The notes under the pieces are model-generated. The model worked only from the letters and a program-made list of their open reading frames with translations, did no database searches and was not told the origin of the DNA. Position numbers and translations under genes: made by a program. 47,260 nucleotides of DNA, taken from Planktotalea frisia (lineage in GTDB: Bacteria; Pseudomonadota; Alphaproteobacteria; Rhodobacterales; Rhodobacteraceae). The DNA lies in the NCBI RefSeq assembly GCF_001890925.1, contig NZ_MLCB01000099.1, forward strand, positions 1-47,260, written 5' to 3'. This document shows, one piece after another, positions 8,682 to 17,789 of this stretch; within the stretch, counting starts at the first letter, position 1; each line of letters begins with the position of its first letter.

Positions 8682-9463
8682 CGCCTAAGCGCCTGAGGTA
8701 AAACATCTTCTGAAGGCCAGACACCTGAGCTCAACGCGCGATGATACCCTTGTGTTAGTCCTGCGTCTTGCATGTCTTTCACTGCGCTATCCACATCATA
8801 GCTCAATCGCTCAAAACGATATTCACCGATATCAGAAATGCGCAAAAATTCGGTCCGCGCGGTCCCATCATGCGGCGGCATCCCGATCACGCCCGCGTTG
8901 ATCCAACGCACGCCTGCAATCTCGCGCTCGAAAGCGATGCCAGAATGCCCTGCAATCACCACATCCACATCGCCACACAGTATATTCAACGCATCAAGTT
9001 CCTCTAAGAAGTGCTGCTCAGGCGAAACACTCCATAAAAATAGCGCCACATCCGTGATGCCGCCATGCAATAACGCCGTTTTGCGACCCATTTGAGTGAA
9101 TGTTAAAACATCAGGCAACCGCGCCATCCAAGCCCGTGCATCCGCGCCAACCTGAGCGTTCGCATAAGCATACCAAGCTGAAGACAAAAGATCGCAAGTC
9201 GTGCCATCCTCAAATCCGCACCCACAATCCAGGGCATTGGCCGCGAGTTGCTTTTCACAATTCCCGGCAAGAAGATGGACATCGCTTTCTTGAATCCGCT
9301 CGATCACTGCATTAGGTGATCCACAATAGGCAACCAGATCACCCGTGCAAATCAATGTGCCGCGCGCCGTCGCCATGAGCGCGACTAGCGCCTGAATATT
9401 GGAATACGGACCACCAAAGACCGTAACTTCACCGTTCAATTCGCCCAAATCGTCTATACGCAT
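8678..9463 (-). CDS. Metallophosphoesterase family protein lacking the first metal motif
   Basis: A 261-residue calcineurin-like phosphoesterase fold of the YfcE/diadenosine-tetraphosphatase-like type. The motifs GDLVAYC (~55-61), GNCE (~81), LLHGG (~144) and VIAGHSG (~181-187) supply most of the usual metal ligands. The first family motif, D-x-H, is replaced by FGGPYSN at the expected position (residues ~17-23), so two ligands are missing and the metal centre must differ. Substrate unknown. The ATG at 9463 (MRIDDLGEL) is chosen because sequence upstream of it reads unlike the family and overlaps the divergent CorC-like gene region. The 3' end overlaps the xerD stop by 4 bases on the opposite strand. 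Confidence 0.8.
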   Translation of the reverse strand: MRIDDLGELNGEVTVFGGPYSNIQALVALMATARGTLICTGDLVAYCGSPNAVIERIQESDVHLLAGNCEKQLAANALDCGCGFEDGTTCDLLSSAWYAYANAQVGADARAWMARLPDVLTFTQMGRKTALLHGGITDVALFLWSVSPEQHFLEELDALNILCGDVDVVIAGHSGIAFEREIAGVRWINAGVIGMPPHDGTARTEFLRISDIGEYRFERLSYDVDSAVKDMQDAGLTQGYHRALSSGVWPSEDVLPQALRR

Positions 9464-9531
9464 GACCCGTTCCCTTGAAGTGCCGACCGCCCGCCCCCAT
9501 AAGATGAATAGCATAAGGAAAGACAAGCCCG

Positions 9532-10839
9532 ATGGACACCATTTCACCCGTTCTTGATAGCGCATTCTGGATCACAGCTGGATCAATCCTGCTGTTGCTG
9601 GTCCTGTCTGGCTTCTTCTCAGGGTCGGAAACAGCTTTGACGGCAGCGTCGCGCGGAAAGTTACGTACCCAAGCAGATAAAGGGTCGCGCGGGGCACAGC
9701 GCGCCCTGGATATTACGGAAGACAACGAACGCCTGATCGGCTCTGTGTTGCTGGGCAATAACTTGGTTAATATCCTTGCTACATCTCTGGCGACGGCGCT
9801 TTTCACGCGCGCATTCGGTGAAAGCGGCGTGGCGATGGCAACTTTGGTCATGACCTTGCTGGTCTTGGTCTTTGCTGAAGTTTTACCCAAAACCTACGCC
9901 ATTACGAATGCCGAACGCGCAGCCGCGCTTGTTTCGCCTATTATCCAATTGGTTGTCACAGTTTTCTCGCCGGTGGTAACTGCAGTGCGCTTTTTCGTGC
10001 GCGGTATACTGCGGATTTTTGGAATTCAAACCGACCCTGATAGCCATATTCTCGCGGTGAAAGAAGAAATTGAGGGCGCTCTAAACCTTGGTCACTCCGA
10101 AGGTATCGTCGAAAAAGAAGACCGTGATCGCATTTTGGGCGCGCTCGATCTGAGCGAACGTGCGGTCGAAGAAATCATGCTTCACCGTTCGGGCATCGAG
10201 ATGATTAACGCAGCGACAGATCCCGCTGCAATCTTGCGCCAGTGTTTAGAGAGCCGCCATACCCGCTTGCCAGTTTACGATGGTGAGCCAGAAAATATTA
10301 TCGGCACAATTCACGCAAAAGATTTGTTGCGCGCGATGCATCGTTTGATCGATGCGGATACTGGCTCTGTCACTGGGTTAACTAAATTCGACATTCGCGA
10401 AGTCGCGATGCCACCCTATTTCGTGCCTGAAACCACGACTCTAGATGACCAAATGCGCAATTTCCTGCGTCGTCGCACGCATTTTGCGTTGGTTGTCGAT
10501 GAATATGGCACGTTGCAGGGCTTGATCACGCTCGAAGATATTCTCGAAGAAATTGTGGGCGAAATCACGGATGAGTTTGACCTTGAGGAAGATGCCACCC
10601 TCGCCCCAGACGAAGATGGCCACTACAAAATTGATGGCTCAATGACGATCCGCGATCTCAACCGCGCGGTTGATTGGAACTTGCCGGACGAAGAGGCCAA
10701 CACAGTCGCCGGTTTGGTGATCCATGAAGCGCAAATGATCCCAACAACGGGTCAAGTGTTTAGCTTTCATGGATTTCGCTTTGAAGTCGCGGAACGCGAA
10801 GGTAATCGGATCACTCTACTGAAGATCCGACCACTCTAG
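9532..10839 (+). CDS. CNNM/CorC-type transporter-associated protein (DUF21 + CBS pair)
   Basis: A 435-residue inner-membrane protein of the HlyC/CorC (CNNM) family, linked to magnesium or cobalt efflux. Order of domains: DUF21 membrane domain (residues ~10-185) with the signature FFSGSETALTAASRGKL, LLGNNLVNILATSLAT and FAEVLPKTYAI; a CBS pair (~210-340, HTRLPVYDG and FALVVDEYGTLQGLITLEDILEEIVGEI); and a C-terminal CorC_HlyC domain (~355-435, DGSMTIRDLNRAVDW). All segments are complete. The ATG at 9532 lies 68 bases from the divergent phosphoesterase. It converges on uvrA with 2 bases between stops. Confidence 0.92.
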   Translation: MDTISPVLDSAFWITAGSILLLLVLSGFFSGSETALTAASRGKLRTQADKGSRGAQRALDITEDNERLIGSVLLGNNLVNILATSLATALFTRAFGESGVAMATLVMTLLVLVFAEVLPKTYAITNAERAAALVSPIIQLVVTVFSPVVTAVRFFVRGILRIFGIQTDPDSHILAVKEEIEGALNLGHSEGIVEKEDRDRILGALDLSERAVEEIMLHRSGIEMINAATDPAAILRQCLESRHTRLPVYDGEPENIIGTIHAKDLLRAMHRLIDADTGSVTGLTKFDIREVAMPPYFVPETTTLDDQMRNFLRRRTHFALVVDEYGTLQGLITLEDILEEIVGEITDEFDLEEDATLAPDEDGHYKIDGSMTIRDLNRAVDWNLPDEEANTVAGLVIHEAQMIPTTGQVFSFHGFRFEVAEREGNRITLLKIRPL

Positions 10840-10841
10840 CA

Positions 10842-13706
10842 TCATTTTGCGGCCGCGCGTTTGGCCGCAACTTCCAGCATCGGCTTTAGATAATGGCCTG
10901 TGTAACTGCCTTCCGTCTCGGCGACCTTTTCTGGCGTTCCGGTTGCGACAACTTCTCCGCCACCATCACCGCCCTCAGGACCGATATCGATAATCCAGTC
11001 TGCGGTTTTGATCACATCTAGATTGTGCTCAATCACGATGACTGTATTGCCTGCTTCGACCAGTTCATGCAGGACTTCCAACAGCTTACGCACATCTTCA
11101 AAGTGCAAGCCTGTTGTAGGTTCGTCCAAAATATACAATGTGCGTCCGGTGGAACGTTTGCTTAGTTCTTTAGAGAGCTTCACGCGTTGCGCTTCACCAC
11201 CCGACAGGGTCGTCGCTTGTTGACCAACCTTAATATAGCCGAGACCAACACGCATAAGAGCATCCATTTTCTCACGAATGCTTGGCACTGCTTTAAAGAA
11301 ATCTTGCGCGTCTTCGACCGTCATGTTCAGAACGTCGGCGATGCTCTTGCCCTTGAACCTGATTTCGAGCGTTTCACGGTTGTATCGCGCACCTTTACAC
11401 GTCTCGCACTCGACATAGACGTCTGGCAAGAAGTGCATCTCGATCTTGATGACACCGTCACCCTGACAGGCCTCACAACGCCCACCTTTGACGTTGAAAC
11501 TAAAGCGTCCGGGCTTGTAGCCGCGCGTTTTAGCTTCAGGCAGTCCAGCGAACCAATCACGGATCGGGGTGAACGCCCCTGTATAGGTCGCCGGGTTTGA
11601 TCGCGGCGTCCGACCGATCGCACGTTGATCAATGTCGATCACCTTATCAAGATGCTCTAGTCCTTTGATCGTTTCACAAGGCGCAGGTGTCTGTCGCGCG
11701 CCATTCAAACGCATAGAAGCAGTCTTGAACAATGTTTCAATCGTCAGAGTAGACTTACCCCCACCAGAAACACCGGTAACGCAGACAAACATTCCAAGCG
11801 GGAAATCAACGTTGACATTCTGAAGATTATTGCCTGTTGCTTTAACAACCTTAAGCTTCTTCTTGTTCCCTTTACGACGCTCCGTAGGCACTTCAATCTG
11901 GCGTTTTCCACTTAAGTATTGCCCCGTGACCGAATTTTCGTCCGCAATAATTTCTGCAGGTGTCCCTTTCGAAACGACTTGCCCGCCATGCACCCCTGCC
12001 CCTGGGCCGATGTCGAAAACATAGTCGGCTTCACGAATAGCCTCTTCATCATGTTCCACTACGATCACAGTATTTCCCTGATCTCGCAGGTTCTTGAGCG
12101 TCAGCAACAACCGGTCATTGTCGCGCTGGTGCAAACCGATGGATGGCTCATCGAGCACGTATAAAACGCCTTGCAAACCAGAACCGATTTGACTTGCCAA
12201 TCTAATTCTCTGGCTTTCTCCCCCACTCAAAGTGCCGCTTGCACGCGACAATGTGAGGTACTCTAGGCCGACATTGTTAAGAAAACCCAAACGCTCCTGA
12301 ATTTCCTTCAAAATCGCTTTGGCAATCTCATTGCGCTGAACGGTCAACGACGCAGGCACCGTCGCACACCACTCATATGCCTCACGGATCGACATTTGAA
12401 CGACGTGACCCACGTGCAGCCCTGCGATTTTCACGGCCAACGCTTCTTCGCGCAGACGGAAACCTTCGCATGTGCCACAAGGTCTATTGTTTTGATAACG
12501 CTCAAACTCTTCGCGAATCCAGTTGCTATCAGTTTCGCGGTAACGCCTCTCCATATTCGGAATGACGCCCTCGAAAACACGGGTCACTTGGTAAACGCGC
12601 CCGCCTTCATCATAGCGAAACGCGATCTCTTCCTCGCCCGAACCATAGAGGAAAACTTGCTGTACATTCTCAGGCAAATCTTTCCATTTGGTGCTCTGGT
12701 CGAACTTATAATGTTTTGCAATAGCTTCAATGGTTTGCAGGAAATATGGCGACTTCCCTTTGCGCCAAGGAGCCAAAGCTCCGTCAGAAATTTTCAAAGC
12801 AGCGTCGGGAACCACCAAACGTTCATCAAAAAATAACTCTTTTCCCAGACCATCGCATTCAGGACAGGCACCAAACGGTGCGTTGAAACTAAACAGACGA
12901 GGTTCGATTTCTGGAATGGTGAAGCCACTGACAGGACAGGCAAATTTCTCTGAAAAGGTGAAGCGCTCAGGCTCTCCTTCAGATGGTGCAGACTCAAGAA
13001 TCGCAATGCCATCCGCAAGATCCAAAGCTGTTCTGAGACTGTCCGCGAGCCGTGTTTCGAGACCTTTTCGGATCACAATCCGATCCACAACAACGTCGAT
13101 GTCATGACGGAATTTCTTGTCCAGTGTTGGCGGTTCATCCAACTCATAAAACGCGCCATCCACTTTGACCCGTTGAAAACCTTGCTTACGCAACTCCATG
13201 AATTCTTTGCGGTATTCGCCTTTTCGATCCCGAATAATTGGGGCCAAAAGATACCCACGCGTTCCCTCTTCCATGGCCATGATACGATCGACCATGTCCT
13301 GCACCTGCTGCGCTTCAATAGGCAAACCAGTCGTTGGCGAGAACGGCGTTCCAACGCGTGCAAACAACAATCGCATATAGTCATAAATTTCGGTTACAGT
13401 CCCGACGGTGGAACGCGGGTTTTTCGACGTTGTCTTTTGTTCGATTGAAATAGCAGGGCTAAGACCACTGATGTGATCCACATCAGGTTTTTGCATCATA
13501 TCAAGGAATTGGCGGGCATAGGCACTTAGCGATTCAACGTATCTGCGCTGGCCTTCAGCATAAATGGTATCAAAGGCAAGAGATGACTTTCCAGATCCAG
13601 AAAGTCCGGTGATAACAACGAGTTGATCACGGGGGATATCAACATCAATCGACTTAAGATTGTGTTCACGTGCACCGCGTACTTCGATATTTTTCAGCTC
13701 AGCCAT
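10842..13706 (-). CDS. uvrA: Excinuclease ABC subunit A
   Basis: UvrA is the damage-recognition ATPase of nucleotide excision repair and loads UvrB on lesions. Both ABC ATPase modules are complete: Walker [13 protein letters not shown] (~34-45) and GVSGGGKST (~640), signature [13 protein letters not shown] (~490) and [13 protein letters not shown] (~830), and Walker [12 protein letters not shown] and [11 protein letters not shown]. Zinc-binding Cys pairs occur in CPVSG...CPECDG and CEACQGDG...CETCKG. The 954-residue length is normal. The ATG at 13706 is preceded by a one-mismatch LexA box 79 bases upstream (13785-13799). It is transcribed alone and ends next to the convergent CorC-type gene. 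Confidence 0.98.
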   Translation of the reverse strand: MAELKNIEVRGAREHNLKSIDVDIPRDQLVVITGLSGSGKSSLAFDTIYAEGQRRYVESLSAYARQFLDMMQKPDVDHISGLSPAISIEQKTTSKNPRSTVGTVTEIYDYMRLLFARVGTPFSPTTGLPIEAQQVQDMVDRIMAMEEGTRGYLLAPIIRDRKGEYRKEFMELRKQGFQRVKVDGAFYELDEPPTLDKKFRHDIDVVVDRIVIRKGLETRLADSLRTALDLADGIAILESAPSEGEPERFTFSEKFACPVSGFTIPEIEPRLFSFNAPFGACPECDGLGKELFFDERLVVPDAALKISDGALAPWRKGKSPYFLQTIEAIAKHYKFDQSTKWKDLPENVQQVFLYGSGEEEIAFRYDEGGRVYQVTRVFEGVIPNMERRYRETDSNWIREEFERYQNNRPCGTCEGFRLREEALAVKIAGLHVGHVVQMSIREAYEWCATVPASLTVQRNEIAKAILKEIQERLGFLNNVGLEYLTLSRASGTLSGGESQRIRLASQIGSGLQGVLYVLDEPSIGLHQRDNDRLLLTLKNLRDQGNTVIVVEHDEEAIREADYVFDIGPGAGVHGGQVVSKGTPAEIIADENSVTGQYLSGKRQIEVPTERRKGNKKKLKVVKATGNNLQNVNVDFPLGMFVCVTGVSGGGKSTLTIETLFKTASMRLNGARQTPAPCETIKGLEHLDKVIDIDQRAIGRTPRSNPATYTGAFTPIRDWFAGLPEAKTRGYKPGRFSFNVKGGRCEACQGDGVIKIEMHFLPDVYVECETCKGARYNRETLEIRFKGKSIADVLNMTVEDAQDFFKAVPSIREKMDALMRVGLGYIKVGQQATTLSGGEAQRVKLSKELSKRSTGRTLYILDEPTTGLHFEDVRKLLEVLHELVEAGNTVIVIEHNLDVIKTADWIIDIGPEGGDGGGEVVATGTPEKVAETEGSYTGHYLKPMLEVAAKRAAAK

Positions 13707-13784
13707 TTTGCGCCCCTATGCTTCAGCACTTACACATAGGCAAAGCCTCGGATTCGACCAGCCCTCATGTGAAGAATAGAAGTA

Positions 13785-13799
13785 GAACAAATCAAGAAT
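13785..13799 (-). promoter_or_regulatory. Probable LexA box upstream of uvrA
   Basis: The plus strand reads GAACAAATCAAGAAT, i.e. GAAC-N7-GAAT. In the uvrA direction this is ATTC-N7-GTTC, seven of eight matches to the alphaproteobacterial LexA operator. uvrA is a known LexA target in this class, which supports the call. The site lies 79 bases before the uvrA start. Confidence 0.55.
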
Positions 13800-13809
13800 A
13801 TACGAAAGA

Positions 13810-15057
13810 TTAATCTCTCTGCGCTATGTGGGTTGAGCGTTGCCGTGCGAGCAAGACGTGGACGAAAACACCAAAAAAGCAGAACAGAAGGACAAAACCG
13901 ACAGTTCCGTATACTCCTGATATCGAAATAATCGCAGCTAACAACGGCGGACCGCAACTCGTACCCAAGTTGCCCAACTGAGCAATGGCACCTGTCGCGT
14001 AAGCCCTGTCCTGATCGGTCAAATTGAGTTCCGCCAATGCCGCAAATGACGCGCCGGGCACAATACCTGTAGATCCAAGCAAAATGATGCTGAACACGAC
14101 GAATAACGGATCGTTTCCAACCACAAACAAGAGCGGAAATGCGCAAGCACCAATCAGAAGATACCCAATGATAACTGCATTTACCGGACGAACAAAGCGT
14201 AACAAGACAACGCCAAACGTGAGTGACGTGACAATGGAAGCAAACGGAAGACTTGCAGACAAGCCAGTTCTTAACGCGGGTGCAACGAACTCGGGAATGT
14301 AGGTAAGAAGCGCAATATAGAGGCCAGTGTAAAACACAAAACCCAACGCAGCAGCACTGAGCCAAGGCGACTTATAAATCTTCAAATGCAATTTTAAGAG
14401 GTTCGGAAGATCAAAATTGTCGTGTTCTAAATCAAAGCTGGTTTGCGTTTTAGCAATTGGCAGCGCCTGAGAAAGTAATGCTCCAAGCACCAACATGTAA
14501 AAAGCGTGCCCTATGAACAGGCTTTGCAGGCCAAAATGGCCAATGACCCAAGGCGCAATCAACGCAACCAGCATGTATGAGAGGCCAAAAAAACTACTCC
14601 AAAGCGTCATGATGCCTGGACGCGTGCGCGAAGAGCTATGCCGCGCCATAAGTATGGGCCCCGCGATAACAATAAAAAGGTGGCTGGCCCCCTCCAAAAC
14701 CCGCAAAATGATCATTGCCGAATACGGAATCGAAAAGGATTGTAGCGCTGACAAAATCGCTGCAGAAAACATCCCCAATATGAACATTCTCTTGATGCCT
14801 AATCTCGGACTTAAGATCCCTCCGACAACTCCGAAAAGAAGTCCGACAAAACCCACGCAAGAAATCAAAAACCCTAACGCGACCTCGCTGACCGCATAGA
14901 TGTCTCGAAATGCATCAAGCGTTACAGCGATTTTGCCAAATTGCGCTGCGGCTCCTAGACCAGCGGCCCAGACCAGCAAAACGATGAGCCAATCGGTGCG
15001 GTCTTCAGGCTTTGACAGAGACCGTGAGCCAGCAGAAGTTTCAGATTTTTTGTGCAA
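13810..15057 (-). CDS. MFS transporter (CynX/NimT-like)
   Basis: A 415-residue inner-membrane protein with about twelve hydrophobic segments in two halves and the MFS loop motif between segments 2 and 3 in the form GGILSPRLGIKRMF (~80-93). Substrate not assignable. The first codon is TTG at 15057, because no ATG or GTG precedes the first membrane segment. This makes it overlap the methyltransferase stop by 17 bases, fitting translational coupling, but the exact start is uncertain. It is the last gene of an lpdA-methyltransferase-MFS run on the minus strand. Confidence 0.8.
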   Translation of the reverse strand: MHKKSETSAGSRSLSKPEDRTDWLIVLLVWAAGLGAAAQFGKIAVTLDAFRDIYAVSEVALGFLISCVGFVGLLFGVVGGILSPRLGIKRMFILGMFSAAILSALQSFSIPYSAMIILRVLEGASHLFIVIAGPILMARHSSSRTRPGIMTLWSSFFGLSYMLVALIAPWVIGHFGLQSLFIGHAFYMLVLGALLSQALPIAKTQTSFDLEHDNFDLPNLLKLHLKIYKSPWLSAAALGFVFYTGLYIALLTYIPEFVAPALRTGLSASLPFASIVTSLTFGVVLLRFVRPVNAVIIGYLLIGACAFPLLFVVGNDPLFVVFSIILLGSTGIVPGASFAALAELNLTDQDRAYATGAIAQLGNLGTSCGPPLLAAIISISGVYGTVGFVLLFCFFGVFVHVLLARQRSTHIAQRD

Positions 15058-15601
15058 GCGCCCAAGCCGTAATCGGGAACACGGGATCGTTCGTCAACTC
15101 ATCTGTTTCAGGCTCATGTTCAGGTGGCCAGACCTCTTCAAGGTTTCGCAGAGCAGCGGCGCGATTACCCCATTGGCCCGTGCGAATACCTGTTTCGTCA
15201 AACCCACATTCAACCAAAAGATTCTTCAAACCACGCGCGGACCAACGCGAATTATCCTGCGGTGCCGCATGAAAAGGAATAAAAAACGGGGTCGCTAGAT
15301 AAAAATAAGAACCTCTTTTCATCATCTTACGGACATTTTTTGTTGCTGCATAAGGACGATCCAGATGTTCCCAAACCTGATCCGCAATGATCAAATCAAA
15401 TTTACGCGGGCGTCCATCCTCACCTTCAAAGAGTCCTTTGCAGATATCATATTTTGGAAACCGAAACTGCTCATAAGACCCAAAGTTGAAATACTTCCCC
15501 CACTGGCCCGAAATCTCAGCAACAGACATACCGCTCAAAGGCAGTTCCTTCAGCCAAGAACGGCTGATGCGGCGCATCTCGATGCGGTTCAAAGAGGGCA
15601 T
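15041..15601 (-). CDS. Class I SAM-dependent methyltransferase-like protein, 186 aa
   Basis: A short methyltransferase of the Methyltransf_11/UbiE-like type. Visible elements are the SAM-binding region VAEISGQWGKYFNFGSYEQ (~27-45, with a weak Gly-rich loop), an acidic strand KYDIC (~50), and the motif FDLIIADQVWEHLDRP (~68-83), typical of strand 4 in this family, then a Lys-rich helix and a late aromatic segment. The Gly loop departs from the usual G-x-G-x-G, so SAM binding may be altered. The substrate is not predictable. It lies 9 bases after lpdA and overlaps the MFS gene, so the three are probably co-transcribed. Confidence 0.7.
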   Translation of the reverse strand: MPSLNRIEMRRISRSWLKELPLSGMSVAEISGQWGKYFNFGSYEQFRFPKYDICKGLFEGEDGRPRKFDLIIADQVWEHLDRPYAATKNVRKMMKRGSYFYLATPFFIPFHAAPQDNSRWSARGLKNLLVECGFDETGIRTGQWGNRAAALRNLEEVWPPEHEPETDELTNDPVFPITAWALAQKI

Positions 15602-15610
15602 GTTAAATCC

Positions 15611-17005
15611 TTAAAAGTGGATCGCACGATCATAGGCGTCGAGGACACTTTCATGCATCATTTCGGACAACGTCGGATGCGGGAATACGGTGTGCATCAG
15701 ATCATCTTCTGTCGTCTCTAGTTGACGTCCGATTACATACCCTTGGATCATTTCAGTCACTTCAGCGCCGATCATATGCGCGCCCAGAAGTTCACCGGTC
15801 TCGGCGTCAAAAATCGTTTTAACCAAGCCTTCGGCCTCGCCAAGTGCAATGGCTTTGCCATTTCCCATAAACGGGAAGCGGCCCACTTTGATGTCATGCC
15901 CAGCCTCTTTTGCAGCGGCTTCCGTCATGCCGACACTCGCAACTTGCGGATGACAATACGTGCAGCCCGCGATGGACCCCGGCTTTATCGGATGCACGGT
16001 TTTGCCTGCAATGAGTTCAGCAACAAGCACCCCTTCATGCGAGGCTTTGTGAGCAAGCCAAGGTGCGCCAGCAATATCGCCAATCGCATAAAGTCCTTCG
16101 ACCCCTGTGCGGCAATATTCGTCGGTCAAAACATGCGTGCGATCAACGGTGACGCCAGCCGCCTCAAGCCCCAAGTCTTCGACATTTCCAACGATGCCAA
16201 CAGCAGAGATAACGGTGTCGAACTCTTCCTTAACAGTTTTCCCACCCGTCTCGATATGCGCCGTAACTTTGCCCTTGCCGCGATCTAGCTGTTTCACCAT
16301 CGACTTTTCGCGGATCTTCATCCCTTGCGCAGTAAAACTTTTCTTCGCAAATGCACTGATTTCAGCGTCCTCAACAGGTAAAACGCGATCCATGACTTCG
16401 ACGACAGTCGTGTCTGAACCGAGCGTGTTATAAAAACTCGCGAACTCGATCCCGATTGCGCCAGAACCGATCACCAGCAACTTTTTAGGCATACGCGGCG
16501 GTGTCAGCGCGTCTTTGTAGGTCCAAACCAAATCGCCATCGCCTTCGAGACCTGGCAATTCGCGCGCACGCGCACCAGTGGCGAGAATGATATGTTTGGA
16601 GCTAAGCGTTTGCTCGCCTTTGTCGCCTTTTACAGCGACACTGCCCTTACCGGCCAAACGGGCTTGCCCCATCACGACGGTGATCTTGTTCTTTTTCATA
16701 AGATGAGAGATTCCGGAAGACAGCTGGCCCGCAACTTTGCGCGAGCGCTTCACAACAGCCTCCAAATCATAATCGATGCCTGTCGCGCTTAGTCCAAATT
16801 CCTTTGCGCGATGCATGAGGTGGAAGACCTCCGCAGAGCGCAACATGGCTTTGGTTGGAATACAGCCCCAGTTCAAACAAATGCCACCCATGTGCTCGCG
16901 CTCGATAATCGCAACGCTCAGGCCCAATTGTGCGCCGCGAATGGCTGCAACATAGCCCCCCGGTCCTGCTCCAATCACGATCATGTCGTATGAATCTTGG
17001 GCCAT
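15611..17005 (-). CDS. lpdA: Dihydrolipoyl dehydrogenase (E3)
   Basis: Flavoprotein E3 of 2-oxoacid dehydrogenase complexes (and of the glycine cleavage system): it reoxidises dihydrolipoyl groups with NAD+. The FAD-binding GAGPGGYVAAIRGAQLG is at ~12-28, the redox disulfide in GGICLNWGCIPTKAML (Cys42 and Cys47), the NAD-binding GSGAIGIEFASFY at ~180, the second FAD segment YAIGDIAG at ~305 and the catalytic His-Glu in the C-terminal HPHPTLSEMMHE. The 464-residue length is normal. The gene is not beside E1/E2 genes in this window. It heads a minus-strand run with a methyltransferase and an MFS gene. Confidence 0.95.
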   Translation of the reverse strand: MAQDSYDMIVIGAGPGGYVAAIRGAQLGLSVAIIEREHMGGICLNWGCIPTKAMLRSAEVFHLMHRAKEFGLSATGIDYDLEAVVKRSRKVAGQLSSGISHLMKKNKITVVMGQARLAGKGSVAVKGDKGEQTLSSKHIILATGARARELPGLEGDGDLVWTYKDALTPPRMPKKLLVIGSGAIGIEFASFYNTLGSDTTVVEVMDRVLPVEDAEISAFAKKSFTAQGMKIREKSMVKQLDRGKGKVTAHIETGGKTVKEEFDTVISAVGIVGNVEDLGLEAAGVTVDRTHVLTDEYCRTGVEGLYAIGDIAGAPWLAHKASHEGVLVAELIAGKTVHPIKPGSIAGCTYCHPQVASVGMTEAAAKEAGHDIKVGRFPFMGNGKAIALGEAEGLVKTIFDAETGELLGAHMIGAEVTEMIQGYVIGRQLETTEDDLMHTVFPHPTLSEMMHESVLDAYDRAIHF

Positions 17006-17058
17006 GGATAGCTCTCCTGTTTTTAAGTGCTCAAAGACAGGCTAACCAGCGCGCGCGC

Positions 17059-17089
17059 AAAAGAAAAGGGCAGCCAAGCAGCCACCCTT
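17059..17089 (-). terminator. Rho-independent terminator of the DUF924 gene
   Basis: On the minus strand a nine-pair stem, AAGGGTGGC with GCTGCCCTT (17066-17089 overall, two wobbles), is followed by TTCTTTT (17059-17065). It begins 22 bases after the DUF924 stop codon and separates this gene from lpdA downstream. Confidence 0.8.
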
Positions 17090-17111
17090 AACGAATTCGC
17101 CTTAAACGACT

Positions 17112-17696
17112 TTATGCAGTGACAAGCTGCTGATCACGCACAGTCGAGCCATATCCACCAGCCTGAATATAGTCTTTTTCAATCTGCGTGTAGCGACGTG
17201 AAAGCGCGTCGTTTCGATAAGGAAAGCGACCAAACTTGCGGATCACTTCACGGTGCGCTTTAGCGTGAAGCAAATTGCTGTCACCCGAGTTTGGCATACG
17301 TTCTTTCATCAGACGGATGCAGCGCTCTTGGTCACATAGGCTTTCGGAATGCATCAAGGGCATGTAGAAAAACTGACGCGCAGGTTCATCAATGCGCAGA
17401 TCCCATTGCCGATCAATTGCGATTTTGGAGGCCGTAAGCGCGACACGATCAGACGCGAATGCCTTGCCAGTGCCGCGAAACATATTTCGTGAAAACTGAT
17501 CGGTCAGAACGATATAAGCCAAAGCCCCACTTGGGTAGGTTAGCCAAAGCCCAAACTTGCCATCCATCGCAGCTTGCCACGTGTCGCCAAAGCGTTCTCG
17601 TATCTCTTGATCAAGGCTGTCATCTGCCTTGTACCAATCTTCAGGGCTCTTCTCGTCAAGCCAGAAGCTCAAAACCTCATCAGGGGCCGCGATCAT
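17112..17696 (-). CDS. DUF924 family protein
   Basis: A 194-residue soluble helical protein of the DUF924 family. Family-typical segments are VLSFWLDEKSPEDWYKADDSLD (~6-27; an unusually long acidic/aromatic opening), LIVLTDQFSRNMFRGTGKAFASD-type sequence (YIVLTDQFSRNMFRG, ~65-80), FFYMPLMHSES (~110) and RFPYRNDALSR (~170). The biochemical role is not established and I do not propose one. The ATG at 17696 is preferred over 17768 because GGGAGAA precedes it directly and the added sequence would not fit the family. It has its own terminator and a 93-b upstream gap. Confidence 0.88.
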   Translation of the reverse strand: MIAAPDEVLSFWLDEKSPEDWYKADDSLDQEIRERFGDTWQAAMDGKFGLWLTYPSGALAYIVLTDQFSRNMFRGTGKAFASDRVALTASKIAIDRQWDLRIDEPARQFFYMPLMHSESLCDQERCIRLMKERMPNSGDSNLLHAKAHREVIRKFGRFPYRNDALSRRYTQIEKDYIQAGGYGSTVRDQQLVTA

Positions 17697-17789
17697 GTTA
17701 GTTCTCCCATTTGGGCGTGGACGCTTTAGAAACGTTACAATCAGGTTAATCTCTGAATCTAGTAACAAAATAGGTCATTTACGACATAA

